64,000 nucleotides of DNA from positions 310,001-374,000 of the forward strand of contig CANNCY010000003.1 of the NCBI GenBank assembly GCA_947503335.1, written 5' to 3'. Shown in pieces: positions 35,961 to 45,478 of this stretch (position 1 is the stretch's first letter; each line of letters opens with the position of its first letter). This stretch comes from an uncultured Pseudomonadales bacterium. Its GTDB lineage: Bacteria; Pseudomonadota; Gammaproteobacteria; Pseudomonadales; CANNCY01. Below the pieces are notes generated by a model. That model saw only the letters and a list, made by a program, of their open reading frames with translations. It did not search any database and was not told the DNA's origin. The translations under genes were made by a program, and so were the position numbers.

Positions 35961-36929
35961 ATGGCCGTATATGACAATGTATTAGAACTGGTTGGTAACA
36001 CGCCAATAGTGAAAGTAAATCGATTAGATACTGGTTTGTGTAATCTTTATCTTAAACTAGAAAGCGCAAACCCTGGTAACTCGATCAAAGATCGCATTGC
36101 ACTGTCAATGATTAACGCGGCCGAACAACAAGGTCTCATCAAGCCGGGTGACACTTTGATCGAAGCGACCGCTGGTAACACCGGTTTAGGCTTGGCACTG
36201 ATCGCTGCTCAAAAAGGCTACAAGTTGATTATCGTATTGCCCGATAAGATGAGCATGGAAAAAGAATATAACCTGCGCGCAATGGGCGCTGAGGTATTAA
36301 GAACTCGCTCTGATGTGGGCAAGGGGCATCCTGAATATTATCAAGATATGGCAGAGCGTATTTCAAAAGAAACGGGAGCATTCTATATCAATCAGTTTGG
36401 CAACGACGCCAACTGGCAGGCGCATTACAATACAACGGCACCAGAAATTTATGACGCTATGCAGGGTAACCTAGATGCCTTTGTATGTGGCGTCGGCTCA
36501 GGCGGAACCATCACTGGTATGGGAAAGTTTTTTAAAGAGCAGAACAAAAATATCGAAATGGTACTCGCCGACCCAGAAGGATCGATTCTAACTCACTACC
36601 ACGAAACCGGTGAAATAGTAGAGGCCGGTAGCTGGGTTGTTGAAGGTATTGGCGAAGACTTTATTCCAGACATCTGCGACATGAGCTTAGTTGATAAGGC
36701 TTATTACGTTAGTGACAAAGAAGCACTTAATAGTGCTCGCGAGTTATTGCTTAAAGAAGGCTTGATGGGTGGCTCATCAAGCGGCACATTGTTAGCTGGT
36801 GCATTGAAATACTGTAAAGAACAAACTGAACCTAAAAACGTTGTAACATTATTGTGTGATACGGGTAATCGTTATCTGTCTAAGATGTACAACGACGATT
36901 GGATGAACGAAAAAGGCTTTTTAGAATGA
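35961..36929 (+). CDS. Cystathionine beta-synthase-type PLP enzyme (no CBS domains)
   Basis: A 322-residue fold-type-II PLP enzyme. The PLP lysine is K43 in NPGNSIKDRIA; the substrate loop is EATAGNTGLGLA, and the phosphate cup is GVGSGGTITGMG with the late GGSSSGTLLAG. The EGIGEDFIPDICD segment is typical of CBS-like rather than CysK proteins (CysK usually reads GIGAGFIP). It would condense serine or O-acetylserine with homocysteine to cystathionine. The next gene encodes the gamma-lyase/synthase with an ATGA overlap, the layout of mccA-mccB-type reverse transsulfuration operons. O-acetylserine sulfhydrylase activity remains possible. Confidence 0.88.
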   Translation: MAVYDNVLELVGNTPIVKVNRLDTGLCNLYLKLESANPGNSIKDRIALSMINAAEQQGLIKPGDTLIEATAGNTGLGLALIAAQKGYKLIIVLPDKMSMEKEYNLRAMGAEVLRTRSDVGKGHPEYYQDMAERISKETGAFYINQFGNDANWQAHYNTTAPEIYDAMQGNLDAFVCGVGSGGTITGMGKFFKEQNKNIEMVLADPEGSILTHYHETGEIVEAGSWVVEGIGEDFIPDICDMSLVDKAYYVSDKEALNSARELLLKEGLMGGSSSGTLLAGALKYCKEQTEPKNVVTLLCDTGNRYLSKMYNDDWMNEKGFLE

Positions 36930-38023
36930 AATTTGATACCCGTGTAATTCATGCAGGGCAGGCACCTGACCCCGTTACTGGTGCAGTAATGCCCGCGATT
37001 TCGCAGTCGTCGACCTATGTTCAGCCTGCTCCAGGTGAACACAACGGCTTTGAATATTCTCGTTCGCAAAACCCAACTCGCTTTGCTTATGAGCGTTGCG
37101 TGGCCGATTTAGAAGAGGGTACTCGCGGTTTTGCGTTTGCATCGGGAATGGCAGCTACCGCTACCATTCTAGAATTGTTAGATGCGGGCGATCATGTGAT
37201 AGCAATGGACGATCTGTACGGTGGTACCTTTCGCATTTTCGATAAGGTCAGAACACGCACAGCAAATCTAGATTTTAATTACGCAGATTTGAGTGATCTT
37301 TCAAACTTAGAAAAATCATTAAAGCCTAACACCCGTATGGTGTGGGTTGAGTCGCCGACTAACCCAATGCTTAAGACCGTTGATCTCGAGGCTATCGCGG
37401 CCTTTGCCAAGCAGCATGGTTTGATCGCTGTTGCTGATAATACGTTTGCTACGCCATACAACCAAAAGCCGCTCACGTTAGGCTTTGATATCGTGATGCA
37501 TTCGGCGACTAAGTATATCAACGGGCATTCAGATATGGTTGGCGGTTTGGCTATCGTCGGCGACGACCAAAAACTAGCCGACGATATGGCGTTCTTACAA
37601 AACTCGTGTGGCGCTATTCAAGGGCCATTCGATAGCTATTTAGCATTACGTGGTGTTAAAACCTTGGCATTGCGTATGCAACGCCACAACGAGTCGGGCG
37701 CAAAGATTGCGGCTTGGCTAGAAGGGCAAGAGAACGTCGACAAGGTATATTACCCGGGCTTTGGTGGCATGATCTCAATCGCTGTAAAGGGCGGCTTTAA
37801 AGAAGCATCTCAGTTTATGCAAAACCTTAAAGTATTCGCGTTGGCCGAAAGCTTAGGTGGCGTAGAAAGTTTGGTGAATCACCCTGCTGTAATGACCCAC
37901 GCGTCAGTACCTAAAGAGATTCGCGAGCAGCTAGGTATCACCGATAACCTGGTGCGACTGTCAGTGGGTATCGAGAATGCAGATGATTTAATAGATGATA
38001 TTCAGCAAGCCTTGCTACTTTAA
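36926..38023 (+). CDS. Cystathionine gamma-lyase/synthase (trans-sulfuration PLP enzyme)
   Basis: A 365-residue Cys/Met-metabolism PLP enzyme. The ATG at 36926 overlaps the upstream stop (ATGA) and opens MKFDTRVIHAGQAPDPVTGA, the family N-terminus; an earlier in-frame start lies inside the upstream gene. PLP lysine K196 lies in VMHSATKYINGHSDMVGG, and the YSRSQNPTR motif for the phosphate of the neighbouring subunit is intact. Paired with CBS it most likely cleaves cystathionine to cysteine, but gamma-synthase activity in the opposite direction cannot be excluded from sequence. The transcript ends at a strong terminator 27 bases downstream. Confidence 0.88.
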   Translation: MKFDTRVIHAGQAPDPVTGAVMPAISQSSTYVQPAPGEHNGFEYSRSQNPTRFAYERCVADLEEGTRGFAFASGMAATATILELLDAGDHVIAMDDLYGGTFRIFDKVRTRTANLDFNYADLSDLSNLEKSLKPNTRMVWVESPTNPMLKTVDLEAIAAFAKQHGLIAVADNTFATPYNQKPLTLGFDIVMHSATKYINGHSDMVGGLAIVGDDQKLADDMAFLQNSCGAIQGPFDSYLALRGVKTLALRMQRHNESGAKIAAWLEGQENVDKVYYPGFGGMISIAVKGGFKEASQFMQNLKVFALAESLGGVESLVNHPAVMTHASVPKEIREQLGITDNLVRLSVGIENADDLIDDIQQALLL

Positions 38024-38050
38024 TATATCGACGTACTAAGAATATGACTA

Positions 38051-38078
38051 GGGAACCCTAACGGGTTCCCTTTTTTTT
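38051..38078 (+). terminator. Rho-independent terminator of the CBS-CGL operon
   Basis: GGGAACCC-TAAC-GGGTTCCC, a perfect 8-bp stem, is followed by eight T residues. It lies 27 bases after the gamma-lyase stop. Confidence 0.95.
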
Positions 38079-38130
38079 GTATAGTCAGTAAACTTGCTCG
38101 ATCAACTGAAAATAACTCTAAATAGGTTTG

Positions 38131-41100
38131 ATGATGCTGCTGCAACCTAACTGCAAAGCTGTTCTGTGTTCCATTATTTTTCTAGCATTAACAGCTTGTG
38201 GAGGAGGCTCGTCTGGCGATGATGGCTCTTCTGCAATCTCTAGTGATCGTGACGGTGATGGATACACCAATGCTGTTGATGCGTTTCCAGATGACTCAAG
38301 TGAATGGTTAGATACCGATGGTGATGGTGTCGGTAATAACGCAGATACTGATGACGATGGCGACGGCGTAAATGATCAAGGCGACAGCTTTCCGTTAGAC
38401 GCAGACGAATCTTACGATACAGATGGCGATGGTGTAGGTAACAACGCAGATACTGATGACGATGGCGATGGGGTCAGTGATCAAGGCGATAGCTTTCCGT
38501 TAGACGCAGACGAAGCTTACGATACAGATGGCGATGGTATAGGTAACAACGCAGATACTGACGACGATGGTGATGGCGTAAATGATCAAGAAGATGTCTT
38601 TCCGTTAGATTCTAGCGAATGGTTAGATACAGATGGCGATGGCATAGGCGATAACGCAGACCCTAATGATGATGGCGATTTGTTTGACGATATCTACGAT
38701 GTCTTTCCGAAAAATCCAACAGAGTGGGCAGATAGTGACGGTGACGGCCTTGGTGATACGGTTGACACAGATGATGATAACGACGGTGTCGAAGACAGCA
38801 ATGATGCTTTCCCCCTAGACGCGTCAGAGAGCGCTGATAGCGACAAAGACGGTATCGGAGATAACCAAGATGCATACCCTGATTCTGCTGCATGCTCTTC
38901 TAGTAAAGAAGGCGATGGCAGTACTTGTTACTCCATAGCACTAGCTGAATCCGATAGTATTATCAAAACGATTGGCTTGGCGTCTGGTGACGTTATTTTC
39001 GCAGATAAAACGCTTGGGGTGTTAGTAAGGTATAGTGCTGACACTAAGAAGTTCGAGCGGGTCTTAACATTAGCTGGTATCTCAGACGTTGTGGCTAGAG
39101 GTGGGAGCATAGTCTTACTAGCGACAGGTGAAGGTACTGTCTATCAATATGATATTGATCACAGCAAGCTCGACGAGCTCTTTGATGTAGGCCAGCCCAT
39201 TGAGTCTCTTCTTGTTTCAGATTCATTTATACTTGTAGACGTTAAGACTTATAGTTCTTCTAATATTTATACCTATACCTTCGAGGGTGATTATCTCGAA
39301 GAGAGGCATGTCTCTTGGTATCGTCCAGGTATTTGGAACTCTGTAACGGATGCGATTTATTGGACGAGGCCTAGTAATGGATTAAGTCAACAAGTCTATA
39401 AAGTATTGGTTGATGCAAATACTGGGCGCATTGGCTCAGGATACTATCAAACAGAGTATCAGTCTCAATCTACGCAAGGGCCTTATGTGCTTTCTCCAGA
39501 TGGTACAAAGCTAGTGTTGGGGAACGGCGTAGTCTACTCTGCCAACGATTTAAGTTTCTTAGCCAACCTTGACGCCTCATTCGATTTCGGTGTCTGGACT
39601 GATAACCATGGCTTGGTTGTCACGCGAGTTGTTATGGGGCAGCAATGGCTATACCGCTACGATGATGAATACAATATTGTAGAGTCAAAAATCTTAGCAG
39701 ATGAGGTAGTGTCAGTGTTCTCATCTTCAGAAGATGAAATTTCTATTGTTATGTCAGGAGACACTGTCTACGTAGAGTTGTATCAAATTGAAGTCGATAG
39801 CGATAAAGACGGTGTTGGCAACACACTAGATAAATTTCCAAATGATCCGGCTGCATCAGTCGATACAGATAGGGATGGATATCCAGACTCATGGAATGAC
39901 GGTAAGTCAAAAGAAGACTCAACTACAGGTCTTTCTATAGATCATTACCCTAATGATTCTGTTTGCTTCTTAAGCGAGCATGGTAGTGCAGGCGCATGCG
40001 CTATTGATGCTCAAATAAGTATTAAGAGTGTGGCTGATCTTGCTTATGGTAACTCGCTAGTTTACGTACTCGATTCAGGAAACAGTAGCGTCTTGATATG
40101 GGATGTCGAGACAGGGCAGTTTGTTAACTCAATTCTGATAACTGCAAATATCACGGCAGAGGCAACGACACTTTTGGTCGATGGCGATGAGATTTATATT
40201 GGGTTTGATAACGGTAAGATATACCAATACAGCTCTGAGAATCCGTCAAAAGAGGAGCAAATTTTTGACGTTGGGTACCCGCTATCAAAGATCTTTAAAA
40301 TTGATGAAAGTATCGCTGCAATTTCAGATTATCGGCGGGTATTGTATGTTGCAGACGAAAAAGGACAGCTGATTAATGAGATATATATATCTGCCCGTAA
40401 TGCTACGTATCGTCAAGAAACCAATAGACTTTACCACCGTTCCGGCAATTCAATGCGATCATACGAAGTTGATTTAAATGGTGATCGATTAACTAATTCT
40501 CAAATATATTATGAAGTGGGTGCGCACGGGGATGATTTCTCTGTATCACCAAAAGGCGACTCAATAGTTCTGGGTGGCGTTAAATTAGCTGGCGAGCCCA
40601 TCAATAAACAGTTTGATTTACCTACTAGTTTCACCTCATATGAATTAAATAACCTGCATAGGCTTTTATGGTTGGATGATCTTGGTGTAGCTGTGGTCGA
40701 TCAGGGCGCCACCGATTCAATGGTTATATACAGCCAAGCATTGGATAAAGATTATACGAAAATTGATTTAGGCGCAGAGCTTTCATTCATTGTGTCCACG
40801 GGCAATGGAGTAGCCTACGTGAGTAGAGTTGGTGATTCGTACGATATCCATTATTTACCATTAAGCGACGACATTGATGAAGATTCTATTCCATGGTGGT
40901 TTGAAAACGCGTATGGCATGTCAGACACCAACTCTTCTGACGCTTCTAATGACATAGATAATGATGGCCTTTCAGCACTTCAAGAGTACCTGTTCGATAC
41001 TAATCCGCTTCAAGAAGACACTGATGCCGATGGCGTTAAAGACAATATCGAGTTTAACCTAGCCATTGACCCAAGAAGTAAAGATTCTGATAACGACGGT

Positions 41101-44100
41101 ATTGATGACTCTTGGGAGATCAACAATAGTCTAGACCCTGCGAGCGCGCTTGACGCGTACCTAGACCCTGATAATGATGGGGTTGCTAGTTATTATGAGT
41201 ACAAACTAGACACCGATCCCCAAGACGTTTCGTCAAATCCAACTGTTTACAGCAGTAGCAGTTACTACTTTGAAAGTGCGATCGTGCCTGAATTTTGGGA
41301 AATGAATGACGTCGACATTACCTCAGACGCCGCTTTGTCTGGTTCAAATTCGCTATATAGTGCAGCGCCTGAAGTGATTACTTGGAGAGGAATGTTTGAA
41401 GCCACTGAGTTTAGTATTTCTGCATTGACATCCTGTACAGGCTCTTCGGCTAGGCGGGTAACAATCGAGGTTGATGGGCAGTGGGAGAGTACTCAATACC
41501 TTGATGACCAAAGGTGGACAACAATTTCAGCCCTCTTAACTAAGGGGTATCATGAAATCAATATTCATATAGAGAGTAATTACGGTATATGTAGCGTTTA
41601 TCTAGACGACCTGATAGTTAGCCCGATGCGCTCTTATTCAGAAATGGGGGTGTTTTATACAGACTTAGACCATTATAGGCTTGAAATGTATGACTATAAT
41701 GGTGAGCTACTAAGAACGGTTGAGGTTCCAAATGAGTCATTTTCGATTTATGGATTAGCAACCACGGATGAAGGAAACATCTTAACCTATCGTTATACTA
41801 CGCCTCGCAGTTTTTTAATGTATTCGCCGGCTACCCATGAATGGCAAGCTTTTACGGGAGATGAGTATCCAGACGACGAGCAGTATTATAATAGTACCCC
41901 GTTAACAGCGAGTGGCAATAAAGTAATTCTAGCTACAAAACAGAATGAAGGTTTTGATCGTACCGGCTTGTTTGAAGTAGATACCGAAGATGGCTCTACC
42001 TCGTTTTTTGAAACGCTTGAAAGCAAATTTGTAACCTTGGGAGAAGATGCTAATTTATATCTCTTAGATGATACCCAGGTTCATAAATATGATGCCGCAA
42101 CGTACACCTACCTATCGACAATATCTATTGATCGTGCTTACGCGATTGCAGTAGATGTGGATGGCAACATCTATGCCCATGGCAACTCAAATACGATTAC
42201 TCAGTACAGTAATGACGGTTCGCAAATCGGGCAGTACGCATCTGATAGTTCGATATATCGACTGGAGTCTACGAAAAGACTGATTAATTTTGGTAGAGAT
42301 TCGGTTAAAGCGATAGACGATTCACTTGAATTAATTCGCACTTCACCAGGTGACTGGGTTTATAACCCATTAAATCGCAGCCTATCGCCCTTTATTGATC
42401 CAGACAATGATGGCGTGCCTAGTTATTGGGAGGTTGCCATGGGAATGGACCCTAGTACTAGTGATGCTACAGACATTGATAACGATGGATTAACCGCCAA
42501 GCAAGAGTTTTTGTTGTTCACAGAAGAGAATAACGAAGATACCGATGGTGATGGCCTCACTGATGGTGATGAAGTAGATACATATTTTACCAACCCATTG
42601 AAACAAGACACAGATAAAGATGGTGTACTTGATGGGGTAGAAATCGATAATAGCACTAATCCAAACAAGCCAGACTCAGATGATGATGGCTTAGGAGATG
42701 CCACCGAACTATTTGTAACCTTCTCAGACCCAAATAAGTTTGATTCTGATGATGACGGTATGAGTGACGGTTATGAAAGCGTATACGGACTAGATCTAGC
42801 TGTTGATGACTCGGCCGATGATATCGATAGCGATGGTCTAACAAATTTAGAAGAATATAATAATAGTACTGACCCAAATATATGCGACACAGACGAAGAC
42901 GGAATTTGTGACGGCGACGAAGTTGATACATATCTTACGTCGCCACTTGAATCCGATACTGATAGCGACTTTATGTCAGACGGGTACGAAGTCGCTTATG
43001 GGTTTGATCCATTAGACGACTCAGACGCCGATTTAGATTTTGACGTTGATCAGTATAGTAATCTGGCTGAGTACTTCGAAAACACCGATCCCACAGACGT
43101 ATTAAGTTACCCAACAGCAACAATTTGGGAAGCCTTCAATGGTGATCGTGACCATCAAGGGTTCTCTCCCATTAGGTTGGCTGCAGATGATTTCGTATTT
43201 TCTTGGGAGCAAACATATGAGGCTTCGACACAGAATGGCGTAGTGACAACAGATGATGCGGTCTATTTCACTGTTCAAACAGACTGGGAAAACGCAAAAC
43301 TATATGCGGTTAATGCGGGCGATGGTAGCGAAATTTGGAGTAAATCATATGCTGCACGCTATATGGGCCTTCCTATCCATGACGGCACTCATTTGTATGT
43401 GCAAAACGCAGGGTCTGGCGAGTCATTCTTGCGATCAGTGCAGATGAGTGATGGGGTGCTAAGATATGCAGCACCCTATGGTAGTCAATGGGCGAGGTAT
43501 AAAGGCGCTATCGTCGAAGGCGGTTCAGTATATTTGAATGGTGGTCGCTATGGCGGGGTGTATAAATTTGACGCAGCATCTGGCACTAGCGACTGGCAGT
43601 ATCAGTTTGATGATCTTGACTACACTTCGCTCGTTGTTGATGATCAATACGTGTACGCTACTGATGATAATTTAATTGCGATGAACAAGTCAGATGGTAC
43701 ATTAGCATTTGAGATTGAAACAGACTCTGATTATCACGGTTATGGCGCTACCAGCGTTCCGGTGATGACAGATGACCGATCAATCGTTATGACTCACGGC
43801 GACAATATTTATTCTTTCGATCTAGAAGCAAAAACTGTGGGCTGGCAAAAAGACGGGCTAGGATTTTCAGGCCAGGTATCTGCTGCCCATACGGCCATTT
43901 ATGCAGTAGCTAATGGTGACTTGTATGCGATGGATATTCGTGATGGGTCTAATCTTTGGATCTATGGCGAAAAAGAACTTCAATCAAATATATTGGTTAC
44001 CATGACTCATGTGTTCGTGGGCGATTCTACACATACCTACGCTATTAACATCGAGACGAGAGATATTGATTGGTCGTACGAAGCTACCGGAACACTTAGC

Positions 44101-44166
44101 TTTGGTGGTGATCAATATCTTTATATTGCGGGCGACAAATTAACCGCTATTAAGATAAAAGATTAA
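38131..44166 (+). CDS. Giant surface lipoprotein with calcium-binding TSP3 repeats and PQQ-like propeller
   Basis: A 2011-residue protein from the ATG at 38131 (an ATG at 38134 is possible). It opens with a lipoprotein signal (SIIFLALTACGGGSSGD; lipidated cysteine near residue 24). Residues about 50-245 are acidic thrombospondin-type-3 repeats, DTDGDGVGNNADTDDD-type, in five 35-residue units. Two propeller-like regions (about 260-560 and 625-910) follow, then a second DxDxDG block, a concanavalin-like insert, a third propeller region, another long block of acidic repeats (about 1425-1640) and a C-terminal PQQ-like repeat domain (about 1670-2011). It is probably a calcium-stiffened cell-surface adhesin or sensor. 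Overall architecture is assured; ligand unknown. Confidence 0.85.
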   Translation: MMLLQPNCKAVLCSIIFLALTACGGGSSGDDGSSAISSDRDGDGYTNAVDAFPDDSSEWLDTDGDGVGNNADTDDDGDGVNDQGDSFPLDADESYDTDGDGVGNNADTDDDGDGVSDQGDSFPLDADEAYDTDGDGIGNNADTDDDGDGVNDQEDVFPLDSSEWLDTDGDGIGDNADPNDDGDLFDDIYDVFPKNPTEWADSDGDGLGDTVDTDDDNDGVEDSNDAFPLDASESADSDKDGIGDNQDAYPDSAACSSSKEGDGSTCYSIALAESDSIIKTIGLASGDVIFADKTLGVLVRYSADTKKFERVLTLAGISDVVARGGSIVLLATGEGTVYQYDIDHSKLDELFDVGQPIESLLVSDSFILVDVKTYSSSNIYTYTFEGDYLEERHVSWYRPGIWNSVTDAIYWTRPSNGLSQQVYKVLVDANTGRIGSGYYQTEYQSQSTQGPYVLSPDGTKLVLGNGVVYSANDLSFLANLDASFDFGVWTDNHGLVVTRVVMGQQWLYRYDDEYNIVESKILADEVVSVFSSSEDEISIVMSGDTVYVELYQIEVDSDKDGVGNTLDKFPNDPAASVDTDRDGYPDSWNDGKSKEDSTTGLSIDHYPNDSVCFLSEHGSAGACAIDAQISIKSVADLAYGNSLVYVLDSGNSSVLIWDVETGQFVNSILITANITAEATTLLVDGDEIYIGFDNGKIYQYSSENPSKEEQIFDVGYPLSKIFKIDESIAAISDYRRVLYVADEKGQLINEIYISARNATYRQETNRLYHRSGNSMRSYEVDLNGDRLTNSQIYYEVGAHGDDFSVSPKGDSIVLGGVKLAGEPINKQFDLPTSFTSYELNNLHRLLWLDDLGVAVVDQGATDSMVIYSQALDKDYTKIDLGAELSFIVSTGNGVAYVSRVGDSYDIHYLPLSDDIDEDSIPWWFENAYGMSDTNSSDASNDIDNDGLSALQEYLFDTNPLQEDTDADGVKDNIEFNLAIDPRSKDSDNDGIDDSWEINNSLDPASALDAYLDPDNDGVASYYEYKLDTDPQDVSSNPTVYSSSSYYFESAIVPEFWEMNDVDITSDAALSGSNSLYSAAPEVITWRGMFEATEFSISALTSCTGSSARRVTIEVDGQWESTQYLDDQRWTTISALLTKGYHEINIHIESNYGICSVYLDDLIVSPMRSYSEMGVFYTDLDHYRLEMYDYNGELLRTVEVPNESFSIYGLATTDEGNILTYRYTTPRSFLMYSPATHEWQAFTGDEYPDDEQYYNSTPLTASGNKVILATKQNEGFDRTGLFEVDTEDGSTSFFETLESKFVTLGEDANLYLLDDTQVHKYDAATYTYLSTISIDRAYAIAVDVDGNIYAHGNSNTITQYSNDGSQIGQYASDSSIYRLESTKRLINFGRDSVKAIDDSLELIRTSPGDWVYNPLNRSLSPFIDPDNDGVPSYWEVAMGMDPSTSDATDIDNDGLTAKQEFLLFTEENNEDTDGDGLTDGDEVDTYFTNPLKQDTDKDGVLDGVEIDNSTNPNKPDSDDDGLGDATELFVTFSDPNKFDSDDDGMSDGYESVYGLDLAVDDSADDIDSDGLTNLEEYNNSTDPNICDTDEDGICDGDEVDTYLTSPLESDTDSDFMSDGYEVAYGFDPLDDSDADLDFDVDQYSNLAEYFENTDPTDVLSYPTATIWEAFNGDRDHQGFSPIRLAADDFVFSWEQTYEASTQNGVVTTDDAVYFTVQTDWENAKLYAVNAGDGSEIWSKSYAARYMGLPIHDGTHLYVQNAGSGESFLRSVQMSDGVLRYAAPYGSQWARYKGAIVEGGSVYLNGGRYGGVYKFDAASGTSDWQYQFDDLDYTSLVVDDQYVYATDDNLIAMNKSDGTLAFEIETDSDYHGYGATSVPVMTDDRSIVMTHGDNIYSFDLEAKTVGWQKDGLGFSGQVSAAHTAIYAVANGDLYAMDIRDGSNLWIYGEKELQSNILVTMTHVFVGDSTHTYAINIETRDIDWSYEATGTLSFGGDQYLYIAGDKLTAIKIKD
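38311..38835 (+). repeat. Five tandem 105-bp coding repeats (TSP3 units)
   Basis: Units begin at 38311, 38416, 38521, 38626 and 38731, each exactly 105 bp (35 codons), with the first three nearly identical at DNA level and later ones diverged. They encode DxDGDG calcium loops ending in FPLDxxE. The near identity suggests recent duplication and possible copy-number variation between strains. Confidence 0.9.
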
Positions 44167-44209
44167 CCATAATATGATCGTGGATTAGCGTCGTAGACGC
44201 AGACACCTG

Positions 44210-44243
44210 CTATACTCGCTCAATGCCATTTGGGCGAGTATAG
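44210..44243 (+). promoter_or_regulatory. 10-bp inverted repeat just upstream of the RNA helicase gene
   Basis: CTATACTCGC (44210-44219) and GCGAGTATAG (44234-44243) are perfect reverse complements with a 14-base spacer, ending 11 bases before the ATG. It could be an operator, a leader hairpin, or a promoter element (TATAGT at its 3' end). The 3' arm resembles the one at the tolC locus (62706-62716). Confidence 0.5.
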
Positions 44244-44254
44244 TCGAGTTGTAC

Positions 44255-45463
44255 ATGACATTTTCAAATTTGGGGTTATCGCCCAGCCTTTTAGCGACCA
44301 TCAGCGACAAAGGATACACATCGCCGACGCCAGTTCAGGCAAAGGCTATTCCAACAATTTTAAAAGGCCGTGATGTTGTTGCCGTTGCGCAAACAGGCAC
44401 AGGCAAAACGGCGGCGTTTGTGTTGCCCATTATTCAACGACTAGAAGAGCAGCGCCTTAACGCACAGTCTAATCGTGGTAAGCGCATTAGCGCGTTGATA
44501 CTAGTGCCGACCCGAGAGTTGGCAAAGCAGGTACAAAGCAGCGTTGTTGCCTATGCCAAAAAAACGTCGCTAACATCGATGGCAATGTACGGCGGCACTG
44601 ATATCGATGAACAAAAAAGTCAGTTGATTGAGGGTATTGATGTACTGGTTGCTACGCCAGGCCGGTTGATCGATATGCTCAATCAACGAGCTGTCTATTT
44701 AGATAGTGTGCAAACAGTAGTACTAGACGAAGCCGATCGCATGCTAGATATGGGGTTTAGTGACGATATCTATAGGATTATTGATAGGCTACCCCAACGT
44801 CGTCAAAGTCTGTTGTTCACCGCAACGATGTCAAAATACGTTCAATCACTTAGCGATGAACTCAGCCATTATGACGTTAATGGTGCAGTGCACGAAGTAC
44901 GTATCGAGCCTAAAACTAAGACCGCTAAGAATATCGAACAGTGGCTTATCACTGTCGATAAAGACACTAAATCAGCATTGCTGAGTCACCTGATTATAGC
45001 GTCTCAATGGAGCCAAGCACTTATCTTTGTCGAGAAAAAACATGCCGCAGCTAAGTTAGTGGCGCAGCTAGCAAAACGCGGAATCGACGCAGATAGTATT
45101 CATGGTGATCGTAGCCAAGCACAGCGAGAACAAGTACTTGAGCGTTTTAAAAGAGGGCAACTAAAATATCTGGTTGCAACGGGTGTCGCCGCACGTGGTA
45201 TCGATATTGGTCAGTTAGAACGGGTGGTTAATTACGACTTACCCTTTAAGGCCGAGGACTATATTCATCGTATTGGCCGAACAGGGCGAGCGGGGCAATC
45301 GGGCGAGGCGATATCCTTTGTTACGCTAGCCGATTTTAAGAACCTGATAAAGCTTGAGGGGCGGCTCAATCATCTGATTGAGCGCCGTGTGATAGAAGGG
45401 TTCGAACCAAGAAAACCTGTACCTGAAACGGTACTCAATTACGTGCCTAAACAAAAGCGTTAG
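44255..45463 (+). CDS. DEAD-box RNA helicase, RhlE type
   Basis: A 402-residue helicase; the ATG at 44255 gives MTFSNLGLSPSLLATISDKGY, the normal RhlE-like start. All motifs are intact: Q-motif (TPVQAKAIP), I (AQTGTGKTA), Ia (PTRELAKQV), II (VLDEADRMLDMGF), III (TATMS), V (TGVAARGIDI) and VI (YIHRIGRTGRAG). The C-terminus is short, ending EPRKPVPETVLNY, without the long basic tail some RhlE proteins have. It unwinds RNA in ribosome assembly or decay. The 5' leader contains a perfect 10-bp inverted repeat; the 3' end forms a hairpin shared with the convergent ABC-F gene end. Confidence 0.92.
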   Translation: MTFSNLGLSPSLLATISDKGYTSPTPVQAKAIPTILKGRDVVAVAQTGTGKTAAFVLPIIQRLEEQRLNAQSNRGKRISALILVPTRELAKQVQSSVVAYAKKTSLTSMAMYGGTDIDEQKSQLIEGIDVLVATPGRLIDMLNQRAVYLDSVQTVVLDEADRMLDMGFSDDIYRIIDRLPQRRQSLLFTATMSKYVQSLSDELSHYDVNGAVHEVRIEPKTKTAKNIEQWLITVDKDTKSALLSHLIIASQWSQALIFVEKKHAAAKLVAQLAKRGIDADSIHGDRSQAQREQVLERFKRGQLKYLVATGVAARGIDIGQLERVVNYDLPFKAEDYIHRIGRTGRAGQSGEAISFVTLADFKNLIKLEGRLNHLIERRVIEGFEPRKPVPETVLNYVPKQKR

Positions 45464-45469
45464 GCACGT
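45441..45469. terminator. Perfect 10-bp hairpin spanning the helicase stop codon
   Basis: ACGTGCCTAA (45441-45450) and TTAGGCACGT (45460-45469) flank a 9-base loop; the stop codon is in the second arm. It sits between convergent genes and has no T-run, like the hairpin at 11897-11926. Confidence 0.5.
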
Positions 45470-45478
45470 GATAACCAA

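Noticed and set aside
38311-38835. Regular 105-bp repeats as a possible CRISPR or satellite array
   Set aside because: Repeats are contiguous with no spacers, stay in frame and encode calcium-binding DxDGDG units.
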